Counted from the first letter of the stretch, positions 12,901 through 25,897 are shown. The stretch: DNA of 64,000 nucleotides from Acanthaster planci (GCF_001949145.1 NW_019091362.1:7721586-7785585), one strand, 5' to 3'. The notes: a model not told the origin generated them from the letters alone. Program-made: numbers and translations.

Positions 12901-15900
12901 CCAGTGAAAATGCAGTTTTTAAGTCAGGGGTTTAACAACAAGCACTGTCCTCTACTTCATTTACGTGTACCAGTGACTTTACTGTTGTTTTTCTTATGAC
13001 TGTTTCATGTGTGTATATACTTTAAGTTTTTGCAACTCCTGTTGTTGGATTTGTACACACTTTCAGCATGTCATTATTGTTAACCTCTTTCCTTTCACCA
13101 CGTCTACCAAAATGAGATCAGTGGTCAGTATTTCAAAGACTTCACTGTAAACCACAGACTCTTTGGAACTGTGTGAAATCTCCAAGCTGATTTTTTTTTT
13201 CTTTCAAAGGATATTTCTGAATAGGAATTACAGAAAAAGAAACTAAAATCCATTTCATTCGGGGTGATTGCATTTATTTATCAGCCAGTGAATAGGAACT
13301 GATTTGAAACTGGACAAGAGGACTGAAGGAAGGGTGGGAAGAGTAAGAAGTACAGAACATATGTAAATAACTATCCTGGGTGAACCCTTCTAAAAACTGC
13401 CTTATTCTTCAGGGACTAAGCTATTCTTTTGTCAGGGAAAGAAGAGATTTCTACTGTCTGCGGTTCGGTTATCTACCTTTTTGAGAGGATTTTGTTTGTG
13501 TGCGAGTCCAGGGGAAAAAAAATAAATGTGAGCACCTGGAGACTTTTGTCAATCAAAGTAAAATAAGGGGCCCACTTGTGAGAGAAGGAGGGGGTAAATT
13601 GGACAAATGTCCTTGCAAGAAGTTTAGAGGTGGGAGGGGGATATGTCTCGATTTGAAATTGAGGTTATTGGCCATTCTAAAAGAAAGATTTACTAAACCA
13701 GAAAAGCTGTGGCAGAACCCCCCCCCAAAGTTCTTTGTGAATGCATACTTCATGTTTTACCAGAAGAAACTGCAGTGCCTCACCTGACAAGGTGTGTGAG
13801 AAATAAAATGGTTCATCTCCTGTGAACACAGTAGGTATCAGAAGTCTTTGAGCCCTCCTGAAATGTTTGATTGTGATTTGTGAATCCCACACACAGTCAC
13901 ACATAGTGGTGACAATTTTTTCCTACATTTCACCGGGTGATACTTCTTCATCAAGTGATTTGCACAAATAACTGCCACAGAACAAGAGTTACATTTGTTA
14001 TCTTCACAGTGAGATGACTGTGTTACACCAGTTTTAAGATATTGTCCACCTGACTTCAAAAGCATACATTGTCAACAGGGACATATTTTCATATTTTTTC
14101 ATATTTTAGGCAACCCTGGCCTGGGTTCAGACCCAGTCACAGATTATTTTCACCATATCCGTAGTCAAACTTTCAAACATTTGTTTTTGCATGTTGGGTT
14201 CACTGCATTTCTGGTTCAACCTTCTGAGCTTGAACTTTTTGCTGAACATGTAGAGTACAGTGACACTTTTGGCAGGTGTAGTTTTCCGGAGAGCAATTGT
14301 GACTATTTTGTAGTTCTGTTGCAGTCTATTAGAATATTAACCTGAATATCATTTTGTTAGCTAGGGAAAAACCAGTACCACCGAAACCCAACCTCTCCCC
14401 CCCCCAAAAAAAAACCTGCCCTTTCATAATTGACTCAGTGAGTGGAACAAAAGTCTTTTCTAAGGGTTTTTGCTACTGATTGCTGTAATATACACTCAAC
14501 TTGCATTAATTAACGCCTTGCAACTATACCCACATTTCCCACTAAAAGGTGCCATTAAAAGTCAAATGTGCTAATTGTGTCCAGGTAATAAATTTTGGTT
14601 TAACCTTTTCCAAAATGTGAGGGTGATACATCTCTGTTACACTATAGTATTCTTTAACCTTTTAAATATTTTCATTTGTGTTTTCCTTTTTATACCTTGG
14701 TATAACGATTTCCCGTCTTGTTCATTGTCTTTCTTCCTTTTATATTCTACTTTATCATTTTTCTCATATATTGTCCATTGGTGAGCGTGTAGGAATGCTC
14801 ATTTATCTGTGCAAATAATGATAGGGTCTTTTTTGGAGGGGGCCAAAGGCAGTTGGCCAAAATGAAATACCCTTTCTGGCATCAAATTTACCCCCTTCAG
14901 GCAGGCATCATGGAAGAGTGTCCATTGTCCACCCCAAAATGACCAATTGTGCACAGCTTGACCAATCACACTACTTGTGTGAACAGTTGGCAGGCTGCCC
15001 CTTTTAACTTTTGAGCCAATTTCATTCCTTCGTCATTGGCGTAGATGAAATGACCGTTGGCAATCTTAATATTTATCCTATATCTTTGACCATATTGAAC
15101 CTAGTAAGGTCATAGAGAAATTGGCCTGTTCACCCCGGAGCAAACCGTTGTTTGTATTGAAAGCTGGCCATACTTCCGCCTGTTTGTTAAAAAAGACTGA
15201 GAAAACCTAATCGGCCTTCCCCTACTAAAAAAAAAGTATTGTTCCTGAATTGTATAGGTTTTGAATTGTGCAATTCAGTGTGGTTCCTATCAGAATTTGT
15301 TGAGGTCAGGGGTCGGGCAGGTGATTCCAGGTGTTGCAAAAAAGACGAGACTCGTGCCACAGGTTGCCCGGGGAACTTTTTTTTCCCTATCCAAACAGGA
15401 TGGGCTGTGATTGGTCCATCTCTCGTGCGGTTTACGGGGACAATGGGTGCCCCACGTGGAAGGCTTATTGTCTGCATATGAGTGGCACGTGCGCCAGGGC
15501 TTAATCAAAAGTTTCAACTGGTATTGAGGGGTTTAGTGTGTTTACACTCCAGCGAACTCTTTGATCTCCTTGATAAGATGTGGAGCCGCAAGTCTGCCTG
15601 CTCTTACCCTTCTGTCCCCCCCCCTCACCCACACAAGCAAGCTGCACTCTGCTGTTGTTAGTACCAAACCCCTCAAGTTATTCCAGTCAGCACACTCCCT
15701 CCCCCATTTTCTTTTTCTTTTTTTTTTTTTGGCGGGGGGGCCTACGAGGAGGTTACACCAAGGCGAGAAAGGTTAAAATCCCATCAAGTGTTGTCAAGAG
15801 GGGCTGTGTCAAAATCTTACCCAAGCACTTTAGGTTGCAGATGTGAAGATATTCAGTACACTAGACCAGAAAAGTCCCTGATTGCATTAAAAATAGGTGT

Positions 15901-18294
15901 TTAGTTGCTCTAGATAATCTTCTTTTTTACCATTTCACAATTCCATAGTTGCATGTGATGCCACACTGAAAATTCTACACATTGCCTTCAGAAGAAAGTC
16001 TCCAAAAACATTTCAGTGTAAATGAATGCTTAAATTCCAAATACGGAAAGGCTTTGGCCATACCAAAAATATTAAAACCCTTGGAAAAGTTCACAGAACT
16101 TTGGAAATTTTGCCATTGAAAATATCAGCATGTGATGCTGTTTCCTTATCTCAAAGAATGGTTTCCACTGGAAAAACCCTGAAAAGCTTCTAAAGAAGTA
16201 CCTCAAGGGTCTGCTTAGTTCTAATCAGGCAAATCAGACTAATTTAATCTTGAAATCCTTTGCGATTGTTCCCGGCTGCAGACCACCTGCCCATATAGAC
16301 ATTCCAGCACACAGAAGGGTGTACATTTATTAGCTTTTGTTCTGTCCTTGACACGTGCAGGGGTATTGTTTGGCACGCGACCCTCTAAGTCATCAAACTA
16401 GCTCGGCCCAGACGCGATTTTTTTTTATGTTGGATGGAAACCTCTACTTTTGTCTGTCTTTCTTTGTCTGTAGTTTCTACTTGGTTCTTTTCTTTTTTTC
16501 TTGTTGAGTCACGGGGGTTTTTGAGAGGCCGGGCTTTCACAGCTTGACGAGTTGAAATGGCGACAGTTGATTGGTTTGGCCTTGGTATTTGCGTGCTGAT
16601 GCTTTCAACCAATGAGAGAGAAGTTTATTATTAGGCATGAAACCACATGCCTCTGGCCAATAGAAATGCAGAACCAGTTTCTGTAAAGAAATGTATACAT
16701 GTTTTTTTTAGGATGCAGGAATTCAAAAGGACTTCAATATTGTCGTAAAGATCACCTGTTCACTTTTCTTGTTTGGACTTATGACCTTAAAACAAGAATT
16801 AAATATGATACACATATTTAATTAAATAGGTTGATAACTCTGTACCAATATGCACAAACAAGTTTTGGCACTGGCGTCCAAGGTGAGTAGAATGTAATTA
16901 CTGCATGATATCAACGTGTCATATCTCGTTTAAAATCATGATATGCTGAAGGAAGGCCAGGAGGCATATAGGCCTAATGGACCCAGAAGTAGAAAGAGTT
17001 TGTGAAAAAGTAGAACATCAGAAAACTGTGATTTTCAAGAGAATTCTTCTGGACTGGGGCAAAACGGGAAAAAAAAAGCAGAGCGATTTCTCATCAAGGT
17101 TGGGGAAGACAGGAGAAATATGCATACAGGGAATAATACATGTCAGTTTAAAGTGCTTTGCCCACATTATATTACGTACCATTGGGCCAACACAAAATAC
17201 TATCAGCCAGGTATATACCAAGGATGTCTATGTACATGTAGTCATTGTTTGATGTCTAATGGTTATGTTCCTGGAAAAGAAACATCAAAATTTGGTCTGA
17301 TTTTTAAGATGTACAGTCCAGTGACCCACTAGACTCGATGACAAACCATTCATTAGTCATGTGTTGTCTGTGATCTAAAACCATCAGCATGGCTCTAGTA
17401 TAAGATAAGTAACATAATTCGCCGGGTTTTGAAAGTTCTAGAAGTTTGGGACAAGGCAACCAGCATTCCCTCACAAATGTAGAAATATGTGTGTAAGTGG
17501 ATCATAGTGATATTGTGCATTGAGAATGAAACCAAATCAATTACCAACTTTGCACCAAATTATATTGACCCACAGAATCTATATGACAAGGCCTAAATTG
17601 TTAGGTGGAGACTGCCATATTCACCCCCCCCCCATTCATCACCCATGTTAAATCACACCAGTTTAGTTGTGAATTTCAGTGAGTCATTCCACTTACAGGA
17701 AAGTATTCAAGTATTTTGTAAACTTAGTTATTATATTTAAATTGGTCTGAGAGTGTTGCTCTCATTAAATCTGATCAAGTGAATGTAAAAACACAGGCTT
17801 GGCAATCATTGATGTATTTATTTAGAACCATATTGTGAACTGGACAATCAAACTTTGCCAAATCAATAAATGTCATTGATGCTGATACATAAAAGAGCTA
17901 GAATTAAACTTCACAATTGTTTCCTACTAATTTTTGATTGCTGCAATGTAAACTTTTACCATCAACCTCCCCGGGTTCCCCTTCCCCCTAACAAAATATA
18001 TATGTTGTAAATATACATCATAAAACATAACACCAACCTTGTCCTATCATCTCATCCATACCTGTAAACTTACACTACATAATAGCACAAAGCACCTTTC
18101 CAGTGGTCCAGAATCAAGTGGGTTGTTGCTTTGTTGACTGAAATGGCAGAGCACAGACAAAATAAAGGAATACTACTCATTGTTCAGAAGCCGTTTTGCA
18201 AATTCCACAATAGAATTTAAGTACCAGCACAGTTGTACAGGATCGTTTTGGCCAATTGATATGACAGAAAATTCCTTTTCAACAAAAAGCACAT
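6986..18294. other. non-coding, CpG-depleted DNA
   Basis: No gene is supported. Open frames are all under about 115 codons and appear on both strands, as expected by chance in AT-rich DNA. Contents include a direct GTGGGTGTGGC duplication near 8130-8160, a TTTTC microsatellite at about 10077-10110, a nine-C run at 13718-13726, a ten-C run at 17624-17633, and a short CpG-richer patch at 15350-15510 with two CACGTG E-boxes and an inverted CCAAT. That patch could be regulatory but has no gene attached. Confidence 0.55.
10077..10110 (+). repeat. (TTTTC)n pyrimidine microsatellite
   Basis: About six pentamer units of TTTTC ending in a T run, directly followed by GACAG. The tract plus AG resembles a 3' splice site, but no open frame follows it convincingly. 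Confidence 0.9.
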
Positions 18295-18615
18295 TCAAAG
18301 ACTCAAAATTCTGACAATAAAAACACCCCCCTGTATTTTTTTGAAAATGAAAAGAGCCCAGTGATGATCTGTAGGGAACAGTTGGTGTCGAATATAAAGG
18401 TTCACCCAGTTCAAGCCTCGAAAGCAGTGTGGGTGGTAAGATCCGGTTTTATTTAAGTCGAGGTATATTTCATTTTTAGTATATTTAATGGGAAAAAAAG
18501 TGAAAATGACAGTGTGTTCAAATGGAATCTTCGTTGTGCACTGGATTTGGGCCAGAACTACATTTTGTATGGATTGCATCCAAGCAGTTTCTATGCTGTC
18601 AAATTGTCTCTGCAG

Positions 18616-19042
18616 AAGTAATGGAATTTGAGGATTACGTGCTGCTTCACAAGGGAGATGACTTCCAGAAAAACTCTCATACAGTACAGAAGTAGACTTG
18701 GGTAGTTGTCTGGCCACTGCATTTCTTTTTTTGGAAGAGGGGGCTATCCTCAATTCTATTGTCAAGCAGACTAGGATAGTTGACCACCACCTCTTCTTTG
18801 GGGGGGAGGATTCAATATGGATGGAAAATGTAGACATTCATTTCGGGGTAAAAAATCATTCCTCCCCACAAAAAACCCCAGATATTCCACTGTTCCTGTC
18901 AGAATCAACACATGCTGAATTATTGGGTACGATTTCTGTATTTCCTCCAATAACCCTTGTCAACAGATGGTCAGAGTTTTTAAGAGTTATAATTGGCTGT
19001 GATTTAAAAGATAAGGAAAACCAAAACAATGGTCAGAAATAA
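18616..19042 (+). CDS. candidate exon with an apparent one-base frame break; unrecognised protein
   Basis: I do not recognise this protein. A good 3' splice site (pyrimidine-rich ending CTCTGCAG at 18615) opens a frame read from GTA ATG GAA that stops with TAG at 18693-18695. A second frame, shifted by one base, then stays open to TAA at 19040. The two frames together look coding in composition: acidic N-terminal part, then mixed hydrophobic and charged residues. A single missing base near 18690 would join them. That could be an assembly error, a pseudogene lesion or chance. No convincing 5' splice site closes the segment. The minus strand here is also open for 180 codons (18295-18837), so the strand is not secure. 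Confidence 0.22.
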
Positions 19043-20580
19043 AAAAAGTCCACAGGTGCATCTTCCCATCTCAAGTACATTGTATTTGATTCATTGAAAT
19101 AAAACTTAATTGCTTCGCTTTGGTTCATGTCAGACTTTAGAAGTACAGGCAGAAATTGATGGCTCGTATAGCGTCCCCCCTCCAGAAAATAAAATGAATT
19201 GGAAATGATTTGGTGAAATCACAGAAAAGCAGCACTGTTCGTGGCATTACATTCTCTGCCAAAAGTCATCTCCAAACATTCCTGGATTGCGGATCATGCA
19301 GCAGGGTGTGAAGCGAACACTGCATAAATTACCCTTGTGAACCAGAGTGCAAGTTTAACTTTTTCCCCAATGAAGCTGCCCGCACTTTTCAGGGTATTTT
19401 GGGAATTTTTTCTTTTTTTTTCCCTTTCAACCCCCAACCATCACAGTGTATCAAGTGCCCTAAAGGCACCAGGTCTTTGTAAGAAAATTCACCCCAAGAA
19501 TTGACCTATTCATCTCGCTAAAGTTCAGTGCGGGTCAAACCATCCAAGGGGGGTAGTGTATAGTGGCATAACGTTAGGTGCACCTTTGTTCAAAGGGGAA
19601 AAAAGAAGACAAACTTGCCCGACTTTTATATCCAGTCAAGTGAAGTGGTTGGGATGGGAGAGGTCGTTGACTAGCCCGTATATGAGGAATGTTGACTGTT
19701 TTGAAATTATACATGAACGTGTACCAGATTGATATCCTGGGATCCATCATTTGAGGAATTAGGAGGCACAGGTCTTTCCTGTGGGGGCACAGACACCAGA
19801 AGGCCCCCCCCATCCTTGCCACTTCCCAATCCTTCATCCCTCAAATATAAAAACAGTATACAGTATATAGCATACTGAACTGCCAATATGGAAACCTTCT
19901 TTACCTCGTACTTGGTCCACAGTAAAAGGAAAGTTGGAATAGAGACATATCAAAACCCACAACGAGCATGTAGGACTGATAAAAAATGCAAAGTATGTCT
20001 GTAGGGTGTGTTTGGGAGGTCTTTTATTCACCACATTTTATGGGCAATGGTTACTTTACAGCATGGTTATGTGAACTTGAAAAGACAGTGGAGATTGCAG
20101 TGGAATTCAGACAGACAAGGGGGGAGAAGAGAGGGTCGGGGACGGTGAGGAAGTTCACTGGGTCGCAGAAGTCACATAAAGGGGTTGGCGACAGGCTCCA
20201 GCCAGGAGCGTAATCAGCTGGAATTGAACTGGTTGTGTCAGATTATGCTCTGTGTGGCGTACAGGGTTTTTTCATTTTGTTTTGGGCTCTTTGTGGGCAT
20301 TTTTATGTGTTATCTTTGACCCAAAGTCTCTTGCTTGTTTTGGTTTTTCTTTTAGTTGTCTCTGGAGAGAGTGGTGCGTGGAGTTCTCAAAGGAATGTTT
20401 TGCTCCCCGAATGTGTTGTGTTTGTAGCATGGACCACTCGCTAAAACTATGCATTGTTAGAACATAATGGTAATTTATGATGGGGATAGGGTATTTATCT
20501 TCTACTGAAACCATGGTTATCTCTAGAGAAAGTGGTGGTGGTTTTTCATAGAACACATTTTTCGTGCGCTTTTCATTTCT

Positions 20581-20618
20581 GCGTAGAAACACCACATTTC
20601 CGCGTAGAAACACCACAT
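20581..20618 (+). repeat. 21-bp period tandem duplication, two copies
   Basis: The 17-bp core GCGTAGAAACACCACAT occurs at 20581 and again at 20602, giving a 21-bp period with only two copies. Confidence 0.9.
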
Positions 20619-22550
20619 GCCCTAATCTAGTTGGATCAGGGCTTGATGGTAATTTATTTGATGACGCGTACCAGTCAAGCTTCTAGGACATGTTTTCATA
20701 ACAGTCCGGAGTAATCAGACAATATTTCATTTGACTTCCAGCATTCAAAACAAGCTTGGCTTACACAAGTAAACATTTCATAAATAATAACTGAGTTGTT
20801 GGGAAAGAAAAATCAGCATTTACTGCTGGGTACTGTTAAGGCACCCTTCTGAGCTAAATGAAATCAAACATCAAGAGACAGTAAAAGCCTGACAAATCCC
20901 GTAGAACCAAAATGCTTGCACAAAAACACTTAAGGTCTTTGAATCAGTAGTTTACATAAAATAAACAAACAAACATAAATGGCCTTCTGGTGGTTATCAA
21001 GTTTAGTGTGTACATACTGGCTTAGTTATTAGGTTCAGTACATGCATACATATCTTCTTGTAGTTCCTTGAAGTTGGCGCAGGTGCTTTTCCTATCTTTT
21101 GGGGGAACTGTACTAAATGTATGGTAATGTTTGTGTGTTTGAATAGTCATTCCATTTACAGCAAGAGGTGGATTTATCAACTTCATTCATTGGGGGTTAT
21201 AGATAGAATTGTTTTCCTCGAACGTTCAACATCAGTGTAATTTGATGCTCTCTTCTGAGCGGGCAATGTGAAATCTCAGAATTCAGAACCAAACTTGGAA
21301 AAAAAAATGAATTGAATAATTGAAAGCTATATATTACAAGCAGGTGCATCATGCCTTACCTACCCTGGATATCAAGTGAATTATTCCACTTTGAGGCTGT
21401 GAAGGATGAAAGTATAAAAATCTGTACAACAGGCATTTGTGTGCTGTGTCATTCTTCATTTGTTGTTGGGTTACCTGTCCGTCCACAAACTTTGCAGCCA
21501 TGGTACCAAAATAAAAGAAGTGCCACACAAGGCGTGAAATTTCCCTTGTTGCCCAAACAGCAGGAGGTAAAAATCGGTGCAACCCAGAGAGAATGTAATG
21601 AAACAAACTTTGGCTCAAATATTATTCCCTCAGATTATGTGGGAATGGAGCTTTTTATTTTTTATTAGTAGTATTATTTTTTAAAGGCCTGTTCGTTTGA
21701 ATTGTGAACTAACGCTGAAAAGTAGATCAGGCGAGAATTATGTGCCAGCCAGGGTTGTCTAGAGTTGTGTGAATATTTCTTTCATCTACATCATGTTTTT
21801 TAGCCTCAGAACCTGTCAGCTGTTGATTTTGTGGGAGTGGGTAACAATTTGGGCTAAGACTTTGGTCCAAAGGTTTATTTAATTCTATTGGGTTTTTAGT
21901 CTAGATAATCATTGCTGTCTTGTAAAATCCACATGTGGTTACGTCTGCCGCCTGTTAACAAATGTTTTTTGTACATTCCTCTGACATTTTTTTTTACTGT
22001 TGAAGGTTGCTCTTATGACCCACATTCCCTTCCCCCAGTTGTCTTTCTACCGCCCCCATACAAATCTCTGGCTGATCTCAATCACAATGATTCCCCATGT
22101 ACACTTCTGATCATATTTCCAATGTTTATTCCATTCTTTCCTCCACCCCCCTTCGGCTGTCTCTCGTGCTACCTTCCCTCCCCCCCTCCGAGGCTGTTCT
22201 ATGTATTAACAAAGCTTCCTGTTCCTCTGGATTTGAGATGAAGTTTGCCTTTGACCGATGTTGTTCAAATTACCATAAACACTTTTGCAGTGGCATATTC
22301 AGGGGGGAGCCCCCTGACATGCTGCTAATTAATTATTATTTTGTAAGAAATGAAGGTACCAGCATTTTAGAAATGCCGGCACGATCTTTCTTTGGGGGAT
22401 TTTTTATTAGACGGTCATTTTTAGGGCAAAATTCATTCCCCTCCCTGACCCAAGATCTGTCATGATATCATGATATCTGGGGGCTTGAGCTTTCAGGGGT
22501 CTTGTGAGAAAAGAAATGCATGGGTTTTATTTGAATTGCACTAAAAGCTT

Positions 22551-22625
22551 CAACCCTCTGCTTACTAATGCAGGCAACCCTCTGCTCACTAATGCAGGCG
22601 TCTTACCACTGGATCTGGCAGATCT
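22551..22625 (-). repeat. tRNA-like SINE fragment carrying an internal 24-bp duplication
   Basis: On the minus strand the segment reads CCAGTGGTAAGACGCCTGCA, which resembles the D-arm and anticodon-arm region (A-box side) of a tRNA. The part that would form the anticodon arm is present twice: 22551-22574 and 22575-22598 are 24-bp copies differing at one base. The B-box side is degenerate. Likely a tRNA-derived SINE remnant, not a tRNA gene. Confidence 0.4.
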
Positions 22626-24033
22626 GCCAGAGTTAGTAGCCTGGTTCAAACATGGAGGAAGGACACAGAAGAAGTTTGAACTGCCTGGGCTGTAACATCT
22701 GGGCAATTATCACTTTCTAGCATGCCTGGTATACCCATTACAGAGCACTGTGAATGCCTGCTACTTACCACCTGTTTCACAACCATAAAACCCCTTTGTA
22801 CCCCATGATCAGTGCTGCAATTTCTGGCTGGTAATCTGTATCCTTAAAACTTTGTGTACACCAGGAAAGGAAGTTGAATATTCATGCCATTATTGGTGCT
22901 TGGTATAATCTGACAACATCAAATTTAATGATGTACAGTTGCTTTTATTAGGTTGTGTGCCCTAAGTGTTCATGTGCAGTTATTGCCCTTATCGAACGCT
23001 TTATTCTGGAGTTATTTTGGGGATAAATGGTCAAGTTGTTTATGAAATACTGTGTGTTATTTGATTCATTTTTATTACGGCATTTATACAAAAAGGTATT
23101 TCATGAGATCTCTTGAGCACTCCTTGTGATGAAACAGTGCATTTTGTTTATTATGCACTTAACTGTCCAGTGGTGGTCAACATGTTGTTGGCCAGTCTTA
23201 GCCAAATTCATACACTTTGAAAACTGATGTTTTGGAGAGACAAAATAAAATTGCAACAATTGCATTGATAATGGAACACTGTATCAAAATAAAAAAAGTT
23301 TATTCATGATGGCAAAAGTAGATCTAATGTTAGTTAAACCAGTCGTGCCCTAAGCAAAGAGAAGAAGGGCCTTTCTTTTTGTCCTCCCTCAGTCAGAAAA
23401 AGGTTTGAAACTCAGCACCATCTTTGGAAGTTTAGAAATTTCTTTCAGATTTTCTAAAATCACTGATGAGGGCGTTCTTCATTAATCCATATTCCAGTGG
23501 TATAAACCTGTGATGGAGACTCTATATGTGTGTGTGTGGGGGGGGGGCTGTTCATGGTACAGATTTACATCTCAGTGTTATTCGTGAGCTTCCATCACTT
23601 AATCTGTCATCAACATGGTGCATTAAAGGTGTTTTACTATTTGTTCTTCATTTTTGCTGTAAGAAGTTCAAAATAACCAAACTTGCATTTTGTTGGCTCT
23701 CACCAACTAAAAGTGGGAAGGGGAAGGTATGACCCAATTGCCCCCCCCTTATAAAAAAATAGGGAGATGCGTGTCTCCCTACCCCACACCTGTTCACTTC
23801 ATGCTCTGTCTTGGAGATTTTGCTCTTTTGGAGCTTAAATCCAGAGTGAAAAGAAACAGTATTTCCAGCCCAGATTCCAAGCAACTAAGATGTGTTCATC
23901 TACTTTAATCATTGGATAACTACCTAATTTGTTCTTGAGGGTACTGCAGTATTTGTGGGACAAGGATAGGCCTACCCCTGATAAAAACCTTGGCTTGTAA
24001 TGGTGTTAGGTAGGCGACAATATTAATTGTAAC

Positions 24034-24039
24034 TTTATT
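24034..24039 (-). other. possible AATAAA poly(A) signal for the minus-strand candidate gene
   Basis: Read on the minus strand this is AATAAA, about 500 bases downstream of the stop codon at 24538. It is the first canonical hexamer seen there, but such hexamers are common in AT-rich DNA. Confidence 0.3.
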
Positions 24040-24537
24040 GAAGACCTCATCTGTGACAGGCACTTGGAGAGACCAAGAACACCTTAATTCCAACTGAAAT
24101 ACCTGAATAATCTTCACTAATACCCCAAAAGAAGAGACTAATTAATCCCTCAATCCTGTAATTCTTCCAACATCTCATAGTTCCTGGCTCAGGGGGATAA
24201 TCTTGAATCAATGGTGGAAGTTGGGGATGAGTAGGTGAAGAATGCTAGTGCCCCAAATTCCAAGTAGACTTGGTTGGAGGTATCTAAAGGGACCTTGCAG
24301 TCTTGAGGGCAGAATGTTTGCAAACTGTCATCTGATAACGTTGGCTTTCTGCAAATCAGCATAAATGTCATGAAGTAATTATTCCCATATGTGTTAACAA
24401 AAAGGAAGGGGGGGTTGACTCGGTGAGCTCCACGGATTTGAGAGGGGGCTGGACATTGGAAAAGTATGAAGGGGGGCATATACATTCAGGACAATGGAGA
24501 TATTGAGGTGAGTGCCATACCTTTCCCCCCTGTAATC

Positions 24538-25082
24538 TTAGGAATTGGAACAAATACGTTTTTCTTCACTAAGAAAAGGATCTGATATCAAGCCTATTCT
24601 GTTGACCCATTTAGCTTTTGTGGGCAAATCTTTACCTAGATTTGGAGATTTCGGGTTGAATAAACCTTCAGCAAAGAGATTTATTTTAAGACTTTCAAGA
24701 GTTCCTCTTTTGTGTGATGAAATTGTCAATAATTCATGCACAGTTAAGTTTTCTAAATCTATATTTATACTGTTGGTGCTACCTGAAATGCAGTACATCC
24801 GGGTCAGTCTAAAATGACATTTTGCTAATTTTTTATATTGCATCAGGACCCAATTTTTTAAGGTTGCCAAGTCAGATATGCTGCTTAGCACATAAAGATG
24901 CTTATCAGCAGCCACTATAGAGTTATCACTGGACATGTAGGCAGTTAATCCCCCTTCCCCCTTTTTGAGTTGATCATTGAGGAATGTAACCTCGGGTTTG
25001 TAGCTTTTCTTTGAAAAAAATCTCTTGCGGAGAAAAAGGTTTTGGTATTTGCCCAGCATGAGATACCATACATTATTTCTGC
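24538..25082 (-). CDS. candidate terminal exon of an unrecognised two-exon gene
   Basis: The minus-strand frame is open from a 3' splice site (ending TGATCTAG, with upstream TTAAT and GCTGATG branch-like sequences) to a TAA at 24538, about 181 codons. It begins with two bases that complete a glycine codon left by the upstream exon at 25609-25897. The encoded part starts RNNVWYLMLGKYQ, has a basic stretch (FLRKRFFSKK) near its start and then a mixed alpha/beta-like composition. No signal peptide, membrane segment or known catalytic motif is visible. I do not recognise the family. The plus strand also has an open stretch behind a good acceptor at 24545-24817, so strand assignment rests on the longer frame and matching phases. 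An open frame of this length could arise by chance about once in a window of this size. Confidence 0.42.
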
Positions 25083-25608
25083 CTAGATCAGATTAGATAA
25101 AGCTAAATTAACATCAGCAACATCATGTAATGTAAACCTTCACTTGTTTTCTACAGGTTTTGGTACGTAGTTTCGCATCAGAAGGGAAACAATTACTTGT
25201 GAGGAGTGGCACAGGGTGGTCTTCAGTGTCACTGAAACTGCCATTGGGATTGGCTCTTCCCACTGACCCAAATGCCCATGAGACAGCTGTTTTGATTGGC
25301 TCTCCTAATCTTCCATGTCCATGAGAAAGCTCTGACAACTGACCCCTATCCGTGAGACAAACATGACAATTGGCACTCCCCATCACACGATTGTCCATGC
25401 AATGGCTACAATGATTACCTCTTTCCCCAACCACTCTTTGTCCATGAGAAAGCCATGATAATTGGTTCTCTCCAAGCCCCTAATATCCATACAACAGCTA
25501 TGATGATTGGTTCCCCTAACCTCCCTGTAAAAAAAAAAAGGGCGCCCGCAATAGTTCATCTATAATATGTGAACACTTCTTATATCAACATGTCTCCTGT
25601 ATACTTAC
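25083..25608 (-). other. putative 526-bp intron of the minus-strand candidate gene, filled by a minisatellite
   Basis: On the minus strand the segment starts with a consensus donor (G|GTAAGTAT, complement at 25603-25608) and ends TCTAG. Most of it is a degenerate tandem repeat with a ~45-bp period, annotated separately. Confidence 0.4.
25232..25528 (+). repeat. degenerate ~45-bp tandem repeat (minisatellite), about six to seven copies
   Basis: Units begin CCATGAGA or a variant at 25276, 25319, 25350, 25395, 25442 and 25487, spaced 43, 31, 45, 47 and 45 bases apart, with a last unit ending at 25528. A partial unit lies upstream at about 25232-25275. Most units carry a GATTGG or AATTGG core and a C-rich tail. 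The second unit is shortened. An A run follows the array. Confidence 0.8.
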
Positions 25609-25897
25609 CTAGTGAAACCCTCTGGTTACCTCCCGCATCCCTAAACAATAGATGATCCTGAGAAGTAGGTCTTGGAAGTACTCTCACTACATCCGTTGAC
25701 CTTGTTAGTGTCCTCTTTATCCACTGCATGTCCCCTCTGCCAAAAGAACCTCTAATGGTTCCTTGTGTGTTCCCCCTCCTAAGGAAGGGCACTTCTTCTT
25801 TTTTCAAAGGTTCAATCTTTTTTCTTTGAGGAACTGAAGAGGGACAACCCAAAAGGTATTTGCCTCCCCTTTGAGATGGCAGTACTCTTGTATCCAT
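25609..25897 (-). CDS. candidate first coding exon of an unrecognised two-exon gene
   Basis: Reading leftward from ATG at 25895-25897, 96 codons plus one base stay open to a consensus 5' splice site, CTAG|GTAAGT. The single leftover G joins GC of the next exon in frame, giving a predicted product of 277 residues. The part encoded here is basic, rich in Arg, Lys, Ser and Gln, and probably disordered (starts MDTRVLPSQRGGKYL). A strong acceptor (pyrimidine tract ending AAGCACAG, exon start at 25976) lies 79 bases upstream of the ATG, so the 5' UTR may be spliced. An in-frame TGA at 25931-25933 argues that this ATG is the start. Family unknown. Both exons sit in CpG-depleted DNA. Confidence 0.42.

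Larger units (their letters stand above)
19043..24033. other. non-coding, CpG-depleted DNA
   Basis: No gene is supported. A strong pyrimidine-rich 3' splice-like signal ends at about 20355, but all three frames behind it stay open only briefly and no matching donor is clear. Small repeats at 20581-20618 and 22551-22598 are listed separately. A sequence starting CAGTGGCATATTCAGG at 22288 resembles one end of a hAT-type element, but no partner end was found. Confidence 0.5.

Noticed and set aside
18295-18837. 180-codon minus-strand frame as a gene
   Set aside because: It has no recognisable domain and no splice support, and the opposite strand is at least as coding-like. Kept only as a note in the competing plus-strand entry.
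22288-22480. Complete hAT element
   Set aside because: The left end resembles CAGTGGC-type termini, but no inverted partner or target duplication was found.
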